Both the position numbers and the translations under genes were made by a program. The notes under the pieces are model-generated. The model was not told where the DNA came from and did not search any database. It saw only the letters and a list, made by a program, of their open reading frames with translations. A stretch of 64,000 nt of DNA from Wenzhouxiangella sp. (GTDB lineage Bacteria > Pseudomonadota > Gammaproteobacteria > Xanthomonadales > Wenzhouxiangellaceae): NCBI GenBank assembly GCA_007134485.1, contig SLKT01000042.1:47065-111064 (forward strand), read 5' to 3'. Shown in pieces: positions 44,621 through 52,958 of this stretch (positions are counted from its first letter, which is position 1; each line of letters starts with the position of its first letter).

Positions 44621-46414
44621 ATGCAGAATCCGACTCCGACCAACAATTCGTTGCCCTTGAAGACGACCGGGTATCGCAGCCTGGCCGAAGCGCTTGATTA
44701 TGCCGCCAATGGGACAACGGGTTGCAACTTCTATAACGGCCGTGGAGAGCTGACCAGCGTCCTGTCCTATGCCGATCTTCGCAACCAGGCTCGCAACCTG
44801 GCTCGACGACTGCATGGTCTCGGGCTCCAGCGTGGCAGCACGGTGGCCATGGTGGCCGACACCCACCCGCACTTCCAGGTATTTTTCTTTGCCTGTCAAT
44901 ATGCCGGCCTGGTGCCCGTGCCACTGCCTGCTGCGGTTCACCTAGGCGGACGTGAAGCGTTCGTCTCGCACCTGCGCGCCATGCTGGTCGATTGCCGCGC
45001 CCAGGCCGCCTTTGCACCGGCCACCTTTTCCGGGTTCCTGGTCGATGCCGCCGAAGGCCTCGATCTGCATGCCGTCGGTACGCTGGACACCTTCATGGAG
45101 CTTGAACCGGCCGACGAATTGCCGGAGCCGCCCGAGCTTGATGATCTGGCCTATTTGCAATATACCTCCGGCAGCACGCGGTTCCCGCGTGGCACCATGA
45201 TTACCCAGCGGGCAGTGCTGAACAATCTGTCGGGCATTCTCCAGTACGGGGTCCAGATTCGCCGCGGCGATCGATTCATGTCATGGCTGCCCTACTACCA
45301 TGACATGGGGCTGGTCGGCTTGATCCTGGGACCGGTGGTCTCACAATTGTCGGTCGATTACCTCGGCACCCGCGAATTCGCAATGCGGCCCCGCCTGTGG
45401 CTGAAACTGATGTCGGAGAACCGTTCAACCATCTCGTTCAGCCCGCCCTTCGGCTATGCGCTGTGTGCCCGACGCCTGCGCGAGAGTGACCTGGATCGTT
45501 TCGACCTTTCGGCCTGGCGAGTCGCCGGCGTCGGCGCCGAGATGATTCGTCCGGCCTGGCTGCGGCAATTTGCCGACAACCTGAGTCCAGCCGGGTTTTC
45601 GCGATCAGCCTTTCTGCCGTGCTATGGCATGGCCGAATGTTCACTGGCGGTCAGTTTCGCCCCGCTTGGGCAGGGCCTTGAAGTCGACCGTCTCGACGCC
45701 AATCTGCTCGCGGCCGATCGCAAGGCACGCCTGGTGGGCCACGCCGACGCGGATACGCGGGTTACCGAGTTCGTCAATTGCGGTCGTCCCCTGCCGGAAT
45801 ACGAAGTCGAAATCCGGGATGAGTCCGGCGATCTGGTCGAGGAACGTCAGTGCGGGCGCATCTATCTGCGCGGCCCGAGCGTCATGAAGGGCTACGCCAA
45901 CAACCGCGAGGCGAGCAAGGCCGCACTGAGTGACGACGGCTGGCTCAACACCGGCGATATCGGTTACCGGGCCGGCGACTCTCTTTTCATTACCGGTCGG
46001 GCCAAGGATCTGTTGATCATCAATGGCCGCAACATCTGGCCCCAGGACCTGGAATTCGTCGCCGAGCAGCAACCGGAGGTGCGCCCCGAGGATGCTTCCG
46101 CGTTTTCGATTCCCGGAGAGGATGGCACGGAAGTCGCGGTCCTGGTCGTGCAATGCCGCGAGCGTGACGCCTTTCGTCAGGCCAGCCTGGTCGAATGCCT
46201 CAAGCAGCGCATCCAGTCCGAATTCGGTATTGCCTGCCTGATCGAGCTTGTGCCGCCGCATACACTGCCACGCACGTCCTCCGGCAAGCTCTCGCGCAGC
46301 GGCGCCCGGCTCGACTTTCTCAAGCGCAATGGTCTCGAGGAACGTGGGATCCTGCCGCGTGAGCTGGTCGATCGCACCCCCCATACCGAAGCGACTGACA
46401 ATCCCGCTGCCTGA
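44621..46414 (+). CDS. Fatty acyl-AMP ligase / acyl-ACP synthetase of the sphingolipid locus
   Basis: A 597-aa adenylate-forming enzyme from the ATG at 44621. The ATP loop is YTSGSTRFPRGTM, a form common in fatty acyl-AMP ligases. SWLPYYHDMGLVG and CYGMAECSLAVSFA are FAAL marks, and DGWLNTGDIGY with LLIINGRNIWPQDLE completes the core. FAALs load fatty acids on to carrier proteins rather than CoA, and an ACP gene lies two genes downstream. From context it charges that ACP for sphingoid-base or ceramide synthesis. Confidence 0.9.
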   Translation: MQNPTPTNNSLPLKTTGYRSLAEALDYAANGTTGCNFYNGRGELTSVLSYADLRNQARNLARRLHGLGLQRGSTVAMVADTHPHFQVFFFACQYAGLVPVPLPAAVHLGGREAFVSHLRAMLVDCRAQAAFAPATFSGFLVDAAEGLDLHAVGTLDTFMELEPADELPEPPELDDLAYLQYTSGSTRFPRGTMITQRAVLNNLSGILQYGVQIRRGDRFMSWLPYYHDMGLVGLILGPVVSQLSVDYLGTREFAMRPRLWLKLMSENRSTISFSPPFGYALCARRLRESDLDRFDLSAWRVAGVGAEMIRPAWLRQFADNLSPAGFSRSAFLPCYGMAECSLAVSFAPLGQGLEVDRLDANLLAADRKARLVGHADADTRVTEFVNCGRPLPEYEVEIRDESGDLVEERQCGRIYLRGPSVMKGYANNREASKAALSDDGWLNTGDIGYRAGDSLFITGRAKDLLIINGRNIWPQDLEFVAEQQPEVRPEDASAFSIPGEDGTEVAVLVVQCRERDAFRQASLVECLKQRIQSEFGIACLIELVPPHTLPRTSSGKLSRSGARLDFLKRNGLEERGILPRELVDRTPHTEATDNPAA

Positions 46415-46429
46415 TCGCCTGGCCGGGGC

Positions 46430-47356
46430 ATGACCGACACCGCCCTGACCGGCGCCACCGGCTTTGTCGGACGTCGGCTGTTGGCCATGCTGCTGGCAGA
46501 AAACCACTCGGTCCGGGCACTGGCCCGTGAAGGCCGCACCCTGCCCGAGCACGAACACCTCAGCCGAATCACCGGATCGCTGAGCGATGTCAACGCTCTG
46601 AAATCCCTGGTCAGCGGCGCCGACGTGGTGATTCATCTGGCTGGGGCAACCAGTGGCTTCGACTACCGGGACCTGGCCCGGACCAACGTGGCCGGCTGTC
46701 AGCGGCTGCTCCAGGCCATGGCGACGAGCGCACCCGCTGCGCGACTGATCCATGTATCCAGCCTGGCCGCCCGTGAACCGCAACTGTCCGACTATGCCGC
46801 CAGCAAACACGCCGGAGAGGAGGTCGTCCATGCCGCGGCCAACAACTGGCTGATCATTCGTCCGCCGGCCGTGTACGGTCCCGAGGATCCGGCGCTGGCG
46901 CCGTTGTGGCGCCTGCTGGCGCGCGGCTGGTTGCCACGAATCGGGTCGGACCAGGCACGCTTCTCTCTGTTGCATGTCGATGATCTGTGTTCAGCGCTGA
47001 TTCGTTCCGCAGAAGGTGACTGGCCAGAGAATACGCTCATCGAGTTGCATGATGGACGTCCGGATGGCTACAGCTGGAATGAAATCGCCGCGATTGCCGC
47101 CGACATTCGCGGCCGGCGAGTCAGAGCCATCAAGGTCCCTGAAGGCGTGCTGAAAGCCATCGGAGCCACCCACCTGGCCCTTGCCCGCATGCGCCGAACC
47201 CGGCCGCCTGTTCTGGTGCCGAACAAGGTTTCCGAACTGGTTCATCCGGACTGGGTCTGTGATAATACCCGTCTTCCCGGTTGCCCGGACTGGCGACCCA
47301 TTCGAACACTCGAAAACAGCCTGACGACCTTGCCTGGATGGAAAAAATTCCAATGA
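46430..47356 (+). CDS. NAD-dependent epimerase/dehydratase family reductase (CerR-like)
   Basis: A 308-aa extended SDR. The dinucleotide motif is LTGATGFVGRRLLAMLL, the serine lies in IHVSSLAA and the YxxxK motif is YAASK. RPPAVYGPEDPAL is typical of the NDP-sugar epimerase-like class. In Caulobacter a protein of this class, CerR, reduces the ketone after N-acylation in ceramide synthesis. The position between FAAL and SPT genes supports the same role here. It overlaps the ACP start by 4 nt. Confidence 0.83.
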   Translation: MTDTALTGATGFVGRRLLAMLLAENHSVRALAREGRTLPEHEHLSRITGSLSDVNALKSLVSGADVVIHLAGATSGFDYRDLARTNVAGCQRLLQAMATSAPAARLIHVSSLAAREPQLSDYAASKHAGEEVVHAAANNWLIIRPPAVYGPEDPALAPLWRLLARGWLPRIGSDQARFSLLHVDDLCSALIRSAEGDWPENTLIELHDGRPDGYSWNEIAAIAADIRGRRVRAIKVPEGVLKAIGATHLALARMRRTRPPVLVPNKVSELVHPDWVCDNTRLPGCPDWRPIRTLENSLTTLPGWKKFQ

Positions 47357-47613
47357 CCAACGAATTGCGCCAAGAAATCGACCAAGCCATCAGCCGGGCG
47401 CTGGCCACTGCACTACCGGAAATGAAGGACATTGACCGAGATGCCGCCCTGACCGGTGATATCGGCCTGGATTCGGTACAGATCATGAACCTGGTCATGG
47501 AGATCGAAGATGATCTCGATGTGTCCGTGCCGGTCGATATCCTGTCCGAAGTTCAGACCCTCAATCAACTGGCCGAGCGCCTTGAATCCCTGGTCGGCGA
47601 ATCACGCTCATGA
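47353..47613 (+). CDS. Dedicated acyl carrier protein of the sphingolipid locus
   Basis: An 86-aa carrier protein. The phosphopantetheine serine is S41 in GDIGLDSVQIMNLVMEIED. I chose the ATG at 47353, in an ATGA overlap with the reductase; an ATG at 47338 is in frame. It is clearly distinct from the housekeeping AcpP at 10180. It overlaps the serine palmitoyltransferase start by 4 nt. ACP-SPT coupling is the hallmark of bacterial sphingolipid loci. Confidence 0.92.
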   Translation: MTNELRQEIDQAISRALATALPEMKDIDRDAALTGDIGLDSVQIMNLVMEIEDDLDVSVPVDILSEVQTLNQLAERLESLVGESRS

Positions 47614-48794
47614 GTCTGTTCGACAAGTTTCACAAGCTGGCCGAGGCACGCTCCGGGCTCGGCCAGGATGGACCGGCCCCGATCGCCACGCCCATCGAGC
47701 GGGTCGATTCGGCTACACGCGGCTGGATTGGCGGACGTGAAGTCATTCTGGCCGGGACCAACAATTATCTCGGCCTGACCTTTCATCCTGATGTCATCGC
47801 CGCCGGCACCCGGGCGCTGACTGAGCTGGGCTCGGGCACCACCGGTTCACGCATGGCCAATGGCAGCTATGGCGCTCACCAGGCGCTGGAGGCCGAACTG
47901 GCGGCCGCATTCGGCTGGCCCTCGGCGATTGTATTTTCAACCGGTTACCAGGCCAATCTCGGCGCCCTGTCGACCCTGGTGGGCCAGGGTGAATACCTGC
48001 TGCTCGATTCCGACAGCCACGCCAGCATCTATGACGGCGCTCGACTGAGCAATGCCCAGACCATACGCTTTCGCCACAACGACCCGGAAAACCTGGATCG
48101 GCGCCTGTCCCGGCTGGGCGATGATGCCGGCCGCGCCCTGGTGGTGGTCGAGGGGTTGTATTCCATGCTCGGCGACCAGCCGCCGCTGGCCGAGTTTGTC
48201 GAGGTAAAGAACAACCACAAGGCCTGGCTGATGGTCGATGAGGCCCATTCGTTCGGTGTGTTCGGTGAGCGCGGACTCGGCCTGGCCGAACAGGCCGGAC
48301 TGTTGGATCAAGTCGATTTCATCGTCGGCACCTTCTCCAAGAGCCTGGCCGGAATCGGCGGCTTTTGCGTCAGTCCGCATACCGACCTGGAATTGCTGCG
48401 CCTGGCCAGTCGCCCGTACATTTTCACCGCCTCACCCTCTCCCACAGTCATCGCCTCGACCCGCAAGGCCCTGGAGCTGCTGGTCAACGGCCAGGAACTC
48501 AGGCTATCACTACAAAGGAATATCAATCGTTTATACGAAGAAGTGAAAGCGATGGGTTATGAGCTGGGTAGCCCCGATCCCGGACCGGTCATGGCCATAA
48601 TCCTGCCTGACCGCGCCACGGCCCTGGCCCACTGGAAAGGCCTGCTGAATGCCGGCATCTATGCCAACCTGATGATCCCGCCGGCCACCCCTGCCGGATT
48701 GAACCTGCTGAGAATTTCCCTGAGTGCAGCGCATACCGACGCCGATATTGACCAGATCGTCAATGCCTTGCGCAAACTTCGTGACGGCTTGTAG
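47610..48794 (+). CDS. Serine palmitoyltransferase (alpha-oxoamine synthase)
   Basis: Condenses serine with a fatty acyl thioester to 3-ketosphinganine. The 394-aa PLP enzyme shows GTTGSRMANGSYGAH, DSDSHASIYDGARLSNA, VVEGLYSMLGD, DEAHSFGVFG and the Schiff-base lysine K244 in GTFSKSLAGIGGF. The block RLASRPYIFTASPSP and PPATPAGLNLLRISL are close to Sphingomonas SPT as I recall it and unlike KBL or BioF. It is the last gene of the four-gene operon with overlapping starts. Confidence 0.92.
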   Translation: MSLFDKFHKLAEARSGLGQDGPAPIATPIERVDSATRGWIGGREVILAGTNNYLGLTFHPDVIAAGTRALTELGSGTTGSRMANGSYGAHQALEAELAAAFGWPSAIVFSTGYQANLGALSTLVGQGEYLLLDSDSHASIYDGARLSNAQTIRFRHNDPENLDRRLSRLGDDAGRALVVVEGLYSMLGDQPPLAEFVEVKNNHKAWLMVDEAHSFGVFGERGLGLAEQAGLLDQVDFIVGTFSKSLAGIGGFCVSPHTDLELLRLASRPYIFTASPSPTVIASTRKALELLVNGQELRLSLQRNINRLYEEVKAMGYELGSPDPGPVMAIILPDRATALAHWKGLLNAGIYANLMIPPATPAGLNLLRISLSAAHTDADIDQIVNALRKLRDGL

Positions 48795-48880
48795 AGCTTT
48801 CCGGCGCCTCGGCTAGAGCCCGGACTCTAGAATGCGCGACTACCGTGTTCGGCATGGCCAACACCCTCCAGTGTCCGAAC

Positions 48881-49198
48881 ATGATCCTTGCGCACCTTTC
48901 AAGAAGCTTGCTGATTGCCCTTTTCGCACTCGCCCTGGCCGCGCCCGCCAGTCAGGCTGGCGAATGTCAATGTGGTTGCAGTGCTTACTACGACATGCTC
49001 GAAAGCATCGAGCGCGATGCCGGCCAATGGCCGGCCAAGCTGGACCGGTGCGCGGGCGCTTGCGCCACTGCCTGGTCCCAGTGCGAGATCAGCCAGAACA
49101 AGTCGGAGCGGTTGGCCGCAGCCGAGTCCGATGACAGCGAGTCAGATGCCGATACTCGCGAACAGGACAATGACGAGAATGACGCCCTGTCTCACTGA
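48881..49198 (+). CDS. Small secreted cysteine-containing protein, unknown function
   Basis: About 105 aa. The ATG at 48881 gives a clear signal peptide (ILAHLSRSLLIALFALALAA, cut near SQA). Mature features are the cluster CQCGCS, a second group CAGACATAWSQC and an acidic tail rich in D, E and S. The six cysteines suggest disulfides or metal binding in the periplasm. An in-frame ATG at 48845 would spoil the signal. I do not recognise the family. It follows the SPT gene by 86 bp and is convergent with neuB. Confidence 0.6.
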   Translation: MILAHLSRSLLIALFALALAAPASQAGECQCGCSAYYDMLESIERDAGQWPAKLDRCAGACATAWSQCEISQNKSERLAAAESDDSESDADTREQDNDENDALSH

Positions 49199-49207
49199 CT
49201 CGGCGCC

Positions 49208-50704
49208 TTACCAGGACTCGACAATGGTCTTGCGCTCCAGCGGGTCCATCGCAGAAATCCTTTCGTCCTGGTAGTAGGAATCGCTGCGAATCGACTTGGT
49301 CGAGATTTCGGCAAAGATACAGCCCTTGCGAGTGCGGAAGGCATGCAACTGGTCACGCTCGACCAGCAGTTTGTCACCCGGCTCGAGATGGATGATATCG
49401 CCATCCAGATCGACCTCCAGATCACCCCACAGTACGTGGAAGGTTTCTTCCTTGGCCTTGTGTTTGTGATGGGGATGTTTCTGACCGGGCAGCATGATCA
49501 GGAACTTGTTGCAATACTCACGGTTGATTGAATTGATCAGCACACAACCGGTCTCGCGAAAACGGTCGATCCCGTAGTGATGCGAGATCTCGATACTGAT
49601 GTCATCGCCCAGGGCGATACCGGCCTCGTAGAGCTGACCCTTGGCATCATGCAGGATACCGCGAATCTGGGTGTACTTGTCCTGCTGGGCATGCTCGAAA
49701 ATGGCCTCATCGGCCGGATAGTCGCGCGAGGCGACAAAGCTGGCGCGATACTGGCCGAACTGCCCTGAGGTCAACTGGCCGTCCTGGCAGGGCATCGCGA
49801 AGTAGACATCTTCGCGCTTGATGTCCTCGCCCTTCTTGATCGGCCGCTTAGCGAATACGCCGCGCTGCAATTGCAGCAATGATTCGTATTCCTTCTGGCT
49901 GACGTGTTTGTCATCGTCGCTGCCCATGATGGCCCGCGCACGGTTGGCGGCATCCAGCCACTGACCGGCCTGCTCCGGGTTCATGGAATACTTGTTCAGG
50001 GCAATCTCATCGGTCTCGACGCCGAAGTGGCGCTCCAGCAACTTCGCGCCCTGGGCCACTGCAACCATGACCACATCGGTATCGTCCGGCGCCTCGTGCC
50101 CGGAGTAGCCGATGGTGACATACGGGTAGCGCCGGATCATCTTGGCCATGAAATTCATGGCATGCTGTTCCTGCGGGGTCGGATACAACGACACGCAGTG
50201 CATGATGGCCAGCTCAGACACCCGCTTGCTCAGGAAGGTGACCAGGTTGTCGATCTCGTAGATCGACAGCCCCCCGGTCGAGGCGATCACCGGCTTGTCG
50301 GCCGCGGCAATGGCCTCGATCAAGGGCCAGTCGGTAGCCGAGCAACTGGCAACCTTGATGATTTCCACGCCCAGCGACTGGCACAGTCCCACCGAGGGCT
50401 CGTCGAACGGCGTGGCCACCGAGACCAGCCCGGCCTTGCGGGTCGCATCAACCAGTTGACGGAACTGGCCATCATCCAGACGCGTGCTCTCGAAGCGCGG
50501 GATATGCATGATGTCATCGCGACCCTTGGCGGTCGGATGAATGAAGCTGTCAAGCTCGCGAAACTGCAGCTTGACGGCGGCCCGAACACGATGCTCGCGC
50601 GCCAGTCTGGCGGCGGCATCAATGATCTTCATCCCATGGGCGACATCGCCCTGGTGATTGTTGGCCATTTCGAAGATATGGAGATTCTCGAAAATCCTGC
50701 TCAT
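49208..50704 (-). CDS. neuB: N-acetylneuraminate synthase family protein with SAF and C-terminal cupin domains
   Basis: Condenses phosphoenolpyruvate with a hexosamine to a nonulosonic acid. The NeuB domain (1-255) shows EMANNHQGD, AAVKLQFRELD and ERHFGVETDEIALNKYSM. A SAF/antifreeze-like domain follows (275-330). The C terminus (about 400-470) is a cupin with HPHHKHKAKEE and HAFRTRKGCIF. Together they give 498 aa against about 350 for plain NeuB. The ATG at 50704 overlaps the neuA-like stop by 4 nt. Confidence 0.88.
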   Translation of the reverse strand: MSRIFENLHIFEMANNHQGDVAHGMKIIDAAARLAREHRVRAAVKLQFRELDSFIHPTAKGRDDIMHIPRFESTRLDDGQFRQLVDATRKAGLVSVATPFDEPSVGLCQSLGVEIIKVASCSATDWPLIEAIAAADKPVIASTGGLSIYEIDNLVTFLSKRVSELAIMHCVSLYPTPQEQHAMNFMAKMIRRYPYVTIGYSGHEAPDDTDVVMVAVAQGAKLLERHFGVETDEIALNKYSMNPEQAGQWLDAANRARAIMGSDDDKHVSQKEYESLLQLQRGVFAKRPIKKGEDIKREDVYFAMPCQDGQLTSGQFGQYRASFVASRDYPADEAIFEHAQQDKYTQIRGILHDAKGQLYEAGIALGDDISIEISHHYGIDRFRETGCVLINSINREYCNKFLIMLPGQKHPHHKHKAKEETFHVLWGDLEVDLDGDIIHLEPGDKLLVERDQLHAFRTRKGCIFAEISTKSIRSDSYYQDERISAMDPLERKTIVESW

Positions 50705-51795
50705 GAAACACCTTTGTTCGAATTCGTTTCGGTTGGGTCGGCCAGGCCACAAAGGGCCAGCGCCTGGGGCAGCGAGACCAGTCGGTCATCGACGTAGTAG
50801 TCGGCCGGGGGCTTGCCGAAGCACAGCTCATGATAGCGCACTCCCCAGCGCTCCATCTGCTCGGCGGTCACCTCGGTCCAGTCCTTGCCGGTGCCGGATC
50901 CACGCGCGGTGAACAGCACGATATGGCAACCGGCATCAAACAGGGCATTGACCCTGGAAATATTGTCCGGGATAGGTCCGGCGCTGGCATAGTCCAGCTC
51001 GGGCACGGCCTCGGCCAGCACGCCGTCGATATCGACGACCAGGCGACGCGGCTTGATCGCAGCATCGTTGCGACCATCCGGTGAGGATGAACCATTGGCA
51101 ATCATGGCGGCTTCGACCTTTTCGACATCGGCCGGGGTATCGATACTGACCTGCGGTTCCTCGATGACCACGGCACCCGCCCGCTCGCCCATCAGCGACT
51201 GATGTTCAAGCAAGGTCTTACGGCGCAATGCATAAGCCACGCCATTACGATGATAGACCGGCTCGAGCTGCTGGCGAGCAATGATGCTACTGCCACGCGG
51301 ATCGAAATAATCCATGCGGCCATTCTCGCCCACCGTGAGTTGCTTGAGCGGGTGGGATTTCAGGTCGGTCGGACTGACGGTCCAGACCGCATCGAGATCC
51401 TCGTTGATCAGCTTGTTGACGGTCTGGCGGACATGATCGACCCGTCGCAACGGCGAGGTCGGCTGCAGCATGACCACAATGTCGTAATGCTGACCATCGT
51501 CATCTTCGGTGGCTTTCAGGGCGTGGGCCAGCACATCGACATCGCCAATGCGATCGCCGGACAACTCGGTCGGGCGCATGAACGGTGCTTCCAGCCCATG
51601 CTCCATGGCGGTCTGTCGAATCACCAAGTGATCGGTGGAAACCACGGCCCTGTCCACCCAATCCAGCGCGCGTACCAATTCGGCGGTATGAACCAGCAGC
51701 GGTTTGCCGGCCACCGGCAACAGGTTCTTCATCGGGATGCCCTTGCTGCCACCACGCGCCGGCACGACCACCAGAATGCGTTGTCCGGAAATCAT
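50701..51795 (-). CDS. Acylneuraminate cytidylyltransferase fused to a HAD phosphatase domain
   Basis: A 364-aa two-domain protein. Residues 1-225 are a CMP-nonulosonate synthetase: VVPARGGSKGIPMKNLLPVAGKP (partly quoted), VVMLQPTSPLR and VEEPQVSIDTPADVE-type end. From about 250 a HAD domain begins with RRLVVDIDGVLAE and has VLFTARGSG and YYVDDR. The HAD part could remove phosphate from the nonulosonate precursor, but this is inference. It overlaps neuB by 4 nt. Confidence 0.87.
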   Translation of the reverse strand: MISGQRILVVVPARGGSKGIPMKNLLPVAGKPLLVHTAELVRALDWVDRAVVSTDHLVIRQTAMEHGLEAPFMRPTELSGDRIGDVDVLAHALKATEDDDGQHYDIVVMLQPTSPLRRVDHVRQTVNKLINEDLDAVWTVSPTDLKSHPLKQLTVGENGRMDYFDPRGSSIIARQQLEPVYHRNGVAYALRRKTLLEHQSLMGERAGAVVIEEPQVSIDTPADVEKVEAAMIANGSSSPDGRNDAAIKPRRLVVDIDGVLAEAVPELDYASAGPIPDNISRVNALFDAGCHIVLFTARGSGTGKDWTEVTAEQMERWGVRYHELCFGKPPADYYVDDRLVSLPQALALCGLADPTETNSNKGVS

Positions 51796-51801
51796 GGCGT
51801 C

Positions 51802-52866
51802 TCAAGCCCGAACCTTCACCAGCCGGCCGTCGCGGGCCGACTTCAAAGCGGCAACAATCACCTGCATAGTCTCCAGTCCCGCGCTCATGTCCAGCGGCGA
51901 GGCCATCGAATGATCTTCAAGCATGTGCCCGACATGTTCGATCTCGCCACGAAAATCATCGGGACGGGTCTTGGCGACCCGCTCTTCCAGTTCAAGTCCG
52001 TCCTGGCGAATCAGCCGAACCAGGTCGTGACCGGGATCGATATTGACCTGCCATTCCAGGTAACCCTCGGTACCCTCCAGGCGCAACCACTTCTGTGCCG
52101 GCTGGGTGACGACATCCTGAACAATGGTGCCGACCAGGCCACGATCAGTCCTGACTGAAAGCTGGGCAATGCGATCGTAAGCCGCGCCATCGGCCTCGAC
52201 CTCGTCAAGCATGGCCATGACCTCGCTGATCCGGCCCATGCCGGCCAGTTCGGCAAAATACTGCCAGATATTGATCGCATGGCTGTGCTCGCCCAGTGCG
52301 CCACCACCGCGGCTGGTAAAGCCCAGGTAGGTATCTGCCGGCCCCGCCAGCCAGGGGTGGGCGGCGAAAATGCCGCCCCAGTGTTCGCGGGTCTTGGCCC
52401 TCAAGGTGGTGATTTCACCGATTGAATGCTCGGCCAGCCATTGGGCGGCGATGCGGGTATGGCCGGTCAGGCGATGGTTGTATCCAACCAGCACTCGAAC
52501 ATTGTGCTCGGCGGCCAGCTCCACCAGTTCGGTGCACGGTTCCAGGTCCGGCGGGCACAGCGGCTTTTCGATCAATATCACGCGTGGCTTGCTGTTGCGA
52601 ATCTCGGCCAACGCCAGGGGAATGTGACTGTCCGGCGGCGTGCCGATAATGACCAGGTCAAACTGCTCGCTCGCGGTGTCTTCGGGGCGGCGCAGTCGAA
52701 TGCCCTCATCCCACTGCCCATAGCGGGTCGGGTAGATGTCATCGCGGGTGCGCTGCAACGCGGCCTCGTCGATATCGCACAGGGTCACATCCCAGCCCTG
52801 CTCACGCGCGGCATGGGCCAGATGATTGCCGATCGAACCGGCGCCCAGAATCTTGACTTTGGTCAT
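51802..52866 (-). CDS. Gfo/Idh/MocA family oxidoreductase
   Basis: A 354-aa NAD(P)-dependent sugar oxidoreductase. The N-terminal Rossmann motif is ILGAGSIGNHLAHAA, the EKP motif appears as LIEKPLCPPDLEP, and VGYNHRLTGHTRIAAQWL supplies the helix before the catalytic region. Such enzymes modify the sugar precursor in glycan loci. It precedes the NeuA-HAD gene by 6 bp. The substrate is unknown. Confidence 0.88.
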   Translation of the reverse strand: MTKVKILGAGSIGNHLAHAAREQGWDVTLCDIDEAALQRTRDDIYPTRYGQWDEGIRLRRPEDTASEQFDLVIIGTPPDSHIPLALAEIRNSKPRVILIEKPLCPPDLEPCTELVELAAEHNVRVLVGYNHRLTGHTRIAAQWLAEHSIGEITTLRAKTREHWGGIFAAHPWLAGPADTYLGFTSRGGGALGEHSHAINIWQYFAELAGMGRISEVMAMLDEVEADGAAYDRIAQLSVRTDRGLVGTIVQDVVTQPAQKWLRLEGTEGYLEWQVNIDPGHDLVRLIRQDGLELEERVAKTRPDDFRGEIEHVGHMLEDHSMASPLDMSAGLETMQVIVAALKSARDGRLVKVRA

Positions 52867-52958
52867 GAGTTCACTTGGTATTTGAAGACAGTGGCCAAGG
52901 GCATGGCAGCGTTAACCGCGCAATTCTACCAATTGCCCTAGCCCGGCAGGCGTTCAAT

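Noticed and set aside
47610-48794. 2-amino-3-ketobutyrate CoA ligase or 8-amino-7-oxononanoate synthase
   Set aside because: The sequence blocks are SPT-like and the gene is coupled to an ACP, a FAAL and a reductase, not to tdh or biotin genes.
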